Origin: Xylocopa sonorina
Taxonomy: Eukaryota > Arthropoda > Insecta > Hymenoptera > Apidae
DNA: 64,000 nt
Assembly (NCBI RefSeq): GCF_050948175.1
Contig: NW_027490242.1
Coordinates: 558,001 to 622,000 of the forward strand
Direction: 5' to 3'
The position numbers were made by a program, and so were the translations under genes. How positions within the stretch are numbered: position 1 is the first letter of the stretch; each line of letters starts with the position of its first letter. Below the pieces are notes generated by a model. It had not been told where the DNA came from. It did no database searches and worked only from the letters and a program-made list of their open reading frames with translations. Positions 63,829 through 64,000 of this stretch are shown piece by piece.

Positions 63829-64000
63829 ATCTCATTTCTATGTTTCATGGAAAGATATAATATGATTTGCGAAGTGTTATGTATTCCTCGTCTACACTTC
63901 AAATGAATGTAAATGCGACACTTGCTTGCAAGGAAATAGCGTTTGCAGATGTCTACGTATCGAAGCAATAGAGTTCAATTCTTCTTAAAACGCGATATCG

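Larger units (their letters stand above)
1..64000 (+). repeat. 174-bp satellite DNA array spanning the whole window
   Basis: Every line of the window reads as the same roughly 174-bp unit in the same orientation. Landmarks recur in fixed order: ATGTTTCATG, GATATAATAT, TGCGAAGTGT, CTCGTCTAC, CAAATGAATGTAAATGCGAC, TTCCTTGCNAGGAA, TGCAGATGTCTA, TATCGTAGCAATAG, AATGCTTCTTAAAACGCG and ATATCGCATCTCATTTCT. Phase checks at 165, 4690, 9736, 21045, 27307, 37917, 51834 and 63840 give whole multiples of 174 with running offsets of +1, +1, 0, -2, -6, -9 and -9 bp. No inversion, transposon or unique insert was seen. The array runs off both ends of the window. The organism and any named satellite family are unknown to me. 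Confidence 0.98.
60891..64000 (+). repeat. Right-end satellite mosaic
   Basis: About 18 monomers. A 3-monomer duplication links about 62370-62660 with 62892-63182 at 522 bp, sharing ATGAATTCCTCG and CTACACATCCAATGAATG. The GAGATATTGC type is frequent. The window stops inside a monomer, within the GCGATATCGC palindrome. No gene seen. Confidence 0.85.

Noticed and set aside
1..64000. CRISPR array
   Set aside because: There is no short repeat with unique spacers; the whole 174-bp unit repeats head to tail and no cas-like gene is present.
1..64000. Promoters from the recurring GATATAAT / TATAATAT motif
   Set aside because: The motif is part of every monomer and AT-rich by composition; nothing downstream is a gene.
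1..64000. CENP-B box or telomeric repeat
   Set aside because: I saw no match to the CENP-B consensus (TTCG...A..CGGG pattern) and no short G-rich telomere-type tandem. Centromere identity cannot be claimed from sequence alone.
1..64000. Transposable element, tRNA or rRNA insertions
   Set aside because: Monomer phase is continuous with only single-base indels between checkpoints, leaving no room for an insert, and no tRNA or rRNA landmarks were seen.

Overview
The whole 64 kb window is one uninterrupted, head-to-tail satellite DNA array. I see no credible protein gene, rRNA, tRNA, transposon, CRISPR array or unique single-copy sequence. The basic unit is 174 bp, about 37% GC by hand count of the canonical monomer at 35829-36002, and roughly 367 copies fill the window. 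Monomer phase holds from end to end: the anchor ATGTTTCATG is at 165 and again at 63840, which is 366 x 174 minus 9 bp. I can account for that -9 with 19 single-base indels. Both window ends fall inside a monomer, so neither true array boundary is present.

The material looks like constitutive heterochromatin (centromeric, pericentromeric or subtelomeric) of a eukaryotic nucleus. The reasons are the nucleosome-scale tandem monomer, the higher-order repeat structure and the lack of genes. I cannot name the species or clade. CpG is not depleted in the canonical monomer (8 observed against about 6 expected), which mildly argues against a heavily CpG-methylated genome such as a vertebrate's.

Layout. 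1 to about 4740 is the most diverged part: several monomer families, more indels, and an old internal duplication (1425-2320 with 3514-4580). From about 4740 to 48 kb is a mosaic of closely related monomer haplotypes joined by overlapping segmental duplications of 1, 2, 5, 6, 8, 10, 14, 15 and 17 monomers. 48-60.9 kb is the most homogenised part. Its core, about 51650-58440, is a higher-order repeat of 14 monomers (2436 bp) present 2.8 times and nearly identical by eye. The right end (60.9-64 kb) returns to a looser mosaic.

The many open frames on the minus strand follow from 174 being 3 x 58. One minus-strand frame of the commonest monomer type has no stop, so it runs through consecutive monomers for up to 324 codons (12891-13865). 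Other monomer types carry fixed stops that end the frame. The commonest variants change residues, single-base indels break the frame, and many apparent starts are TTG. I treat these frames as non-coding.

The most interesting signals are: a dyad-symmetric element in the monomer that keeps its symmetry while its sequence changes between families; the repeated use of a 14-monomer period in two separate places; duplication breakpoints that recur near the same part of the monomer; and an eight-copy deletion-marked module that traces how segments were copied across 38 kb.
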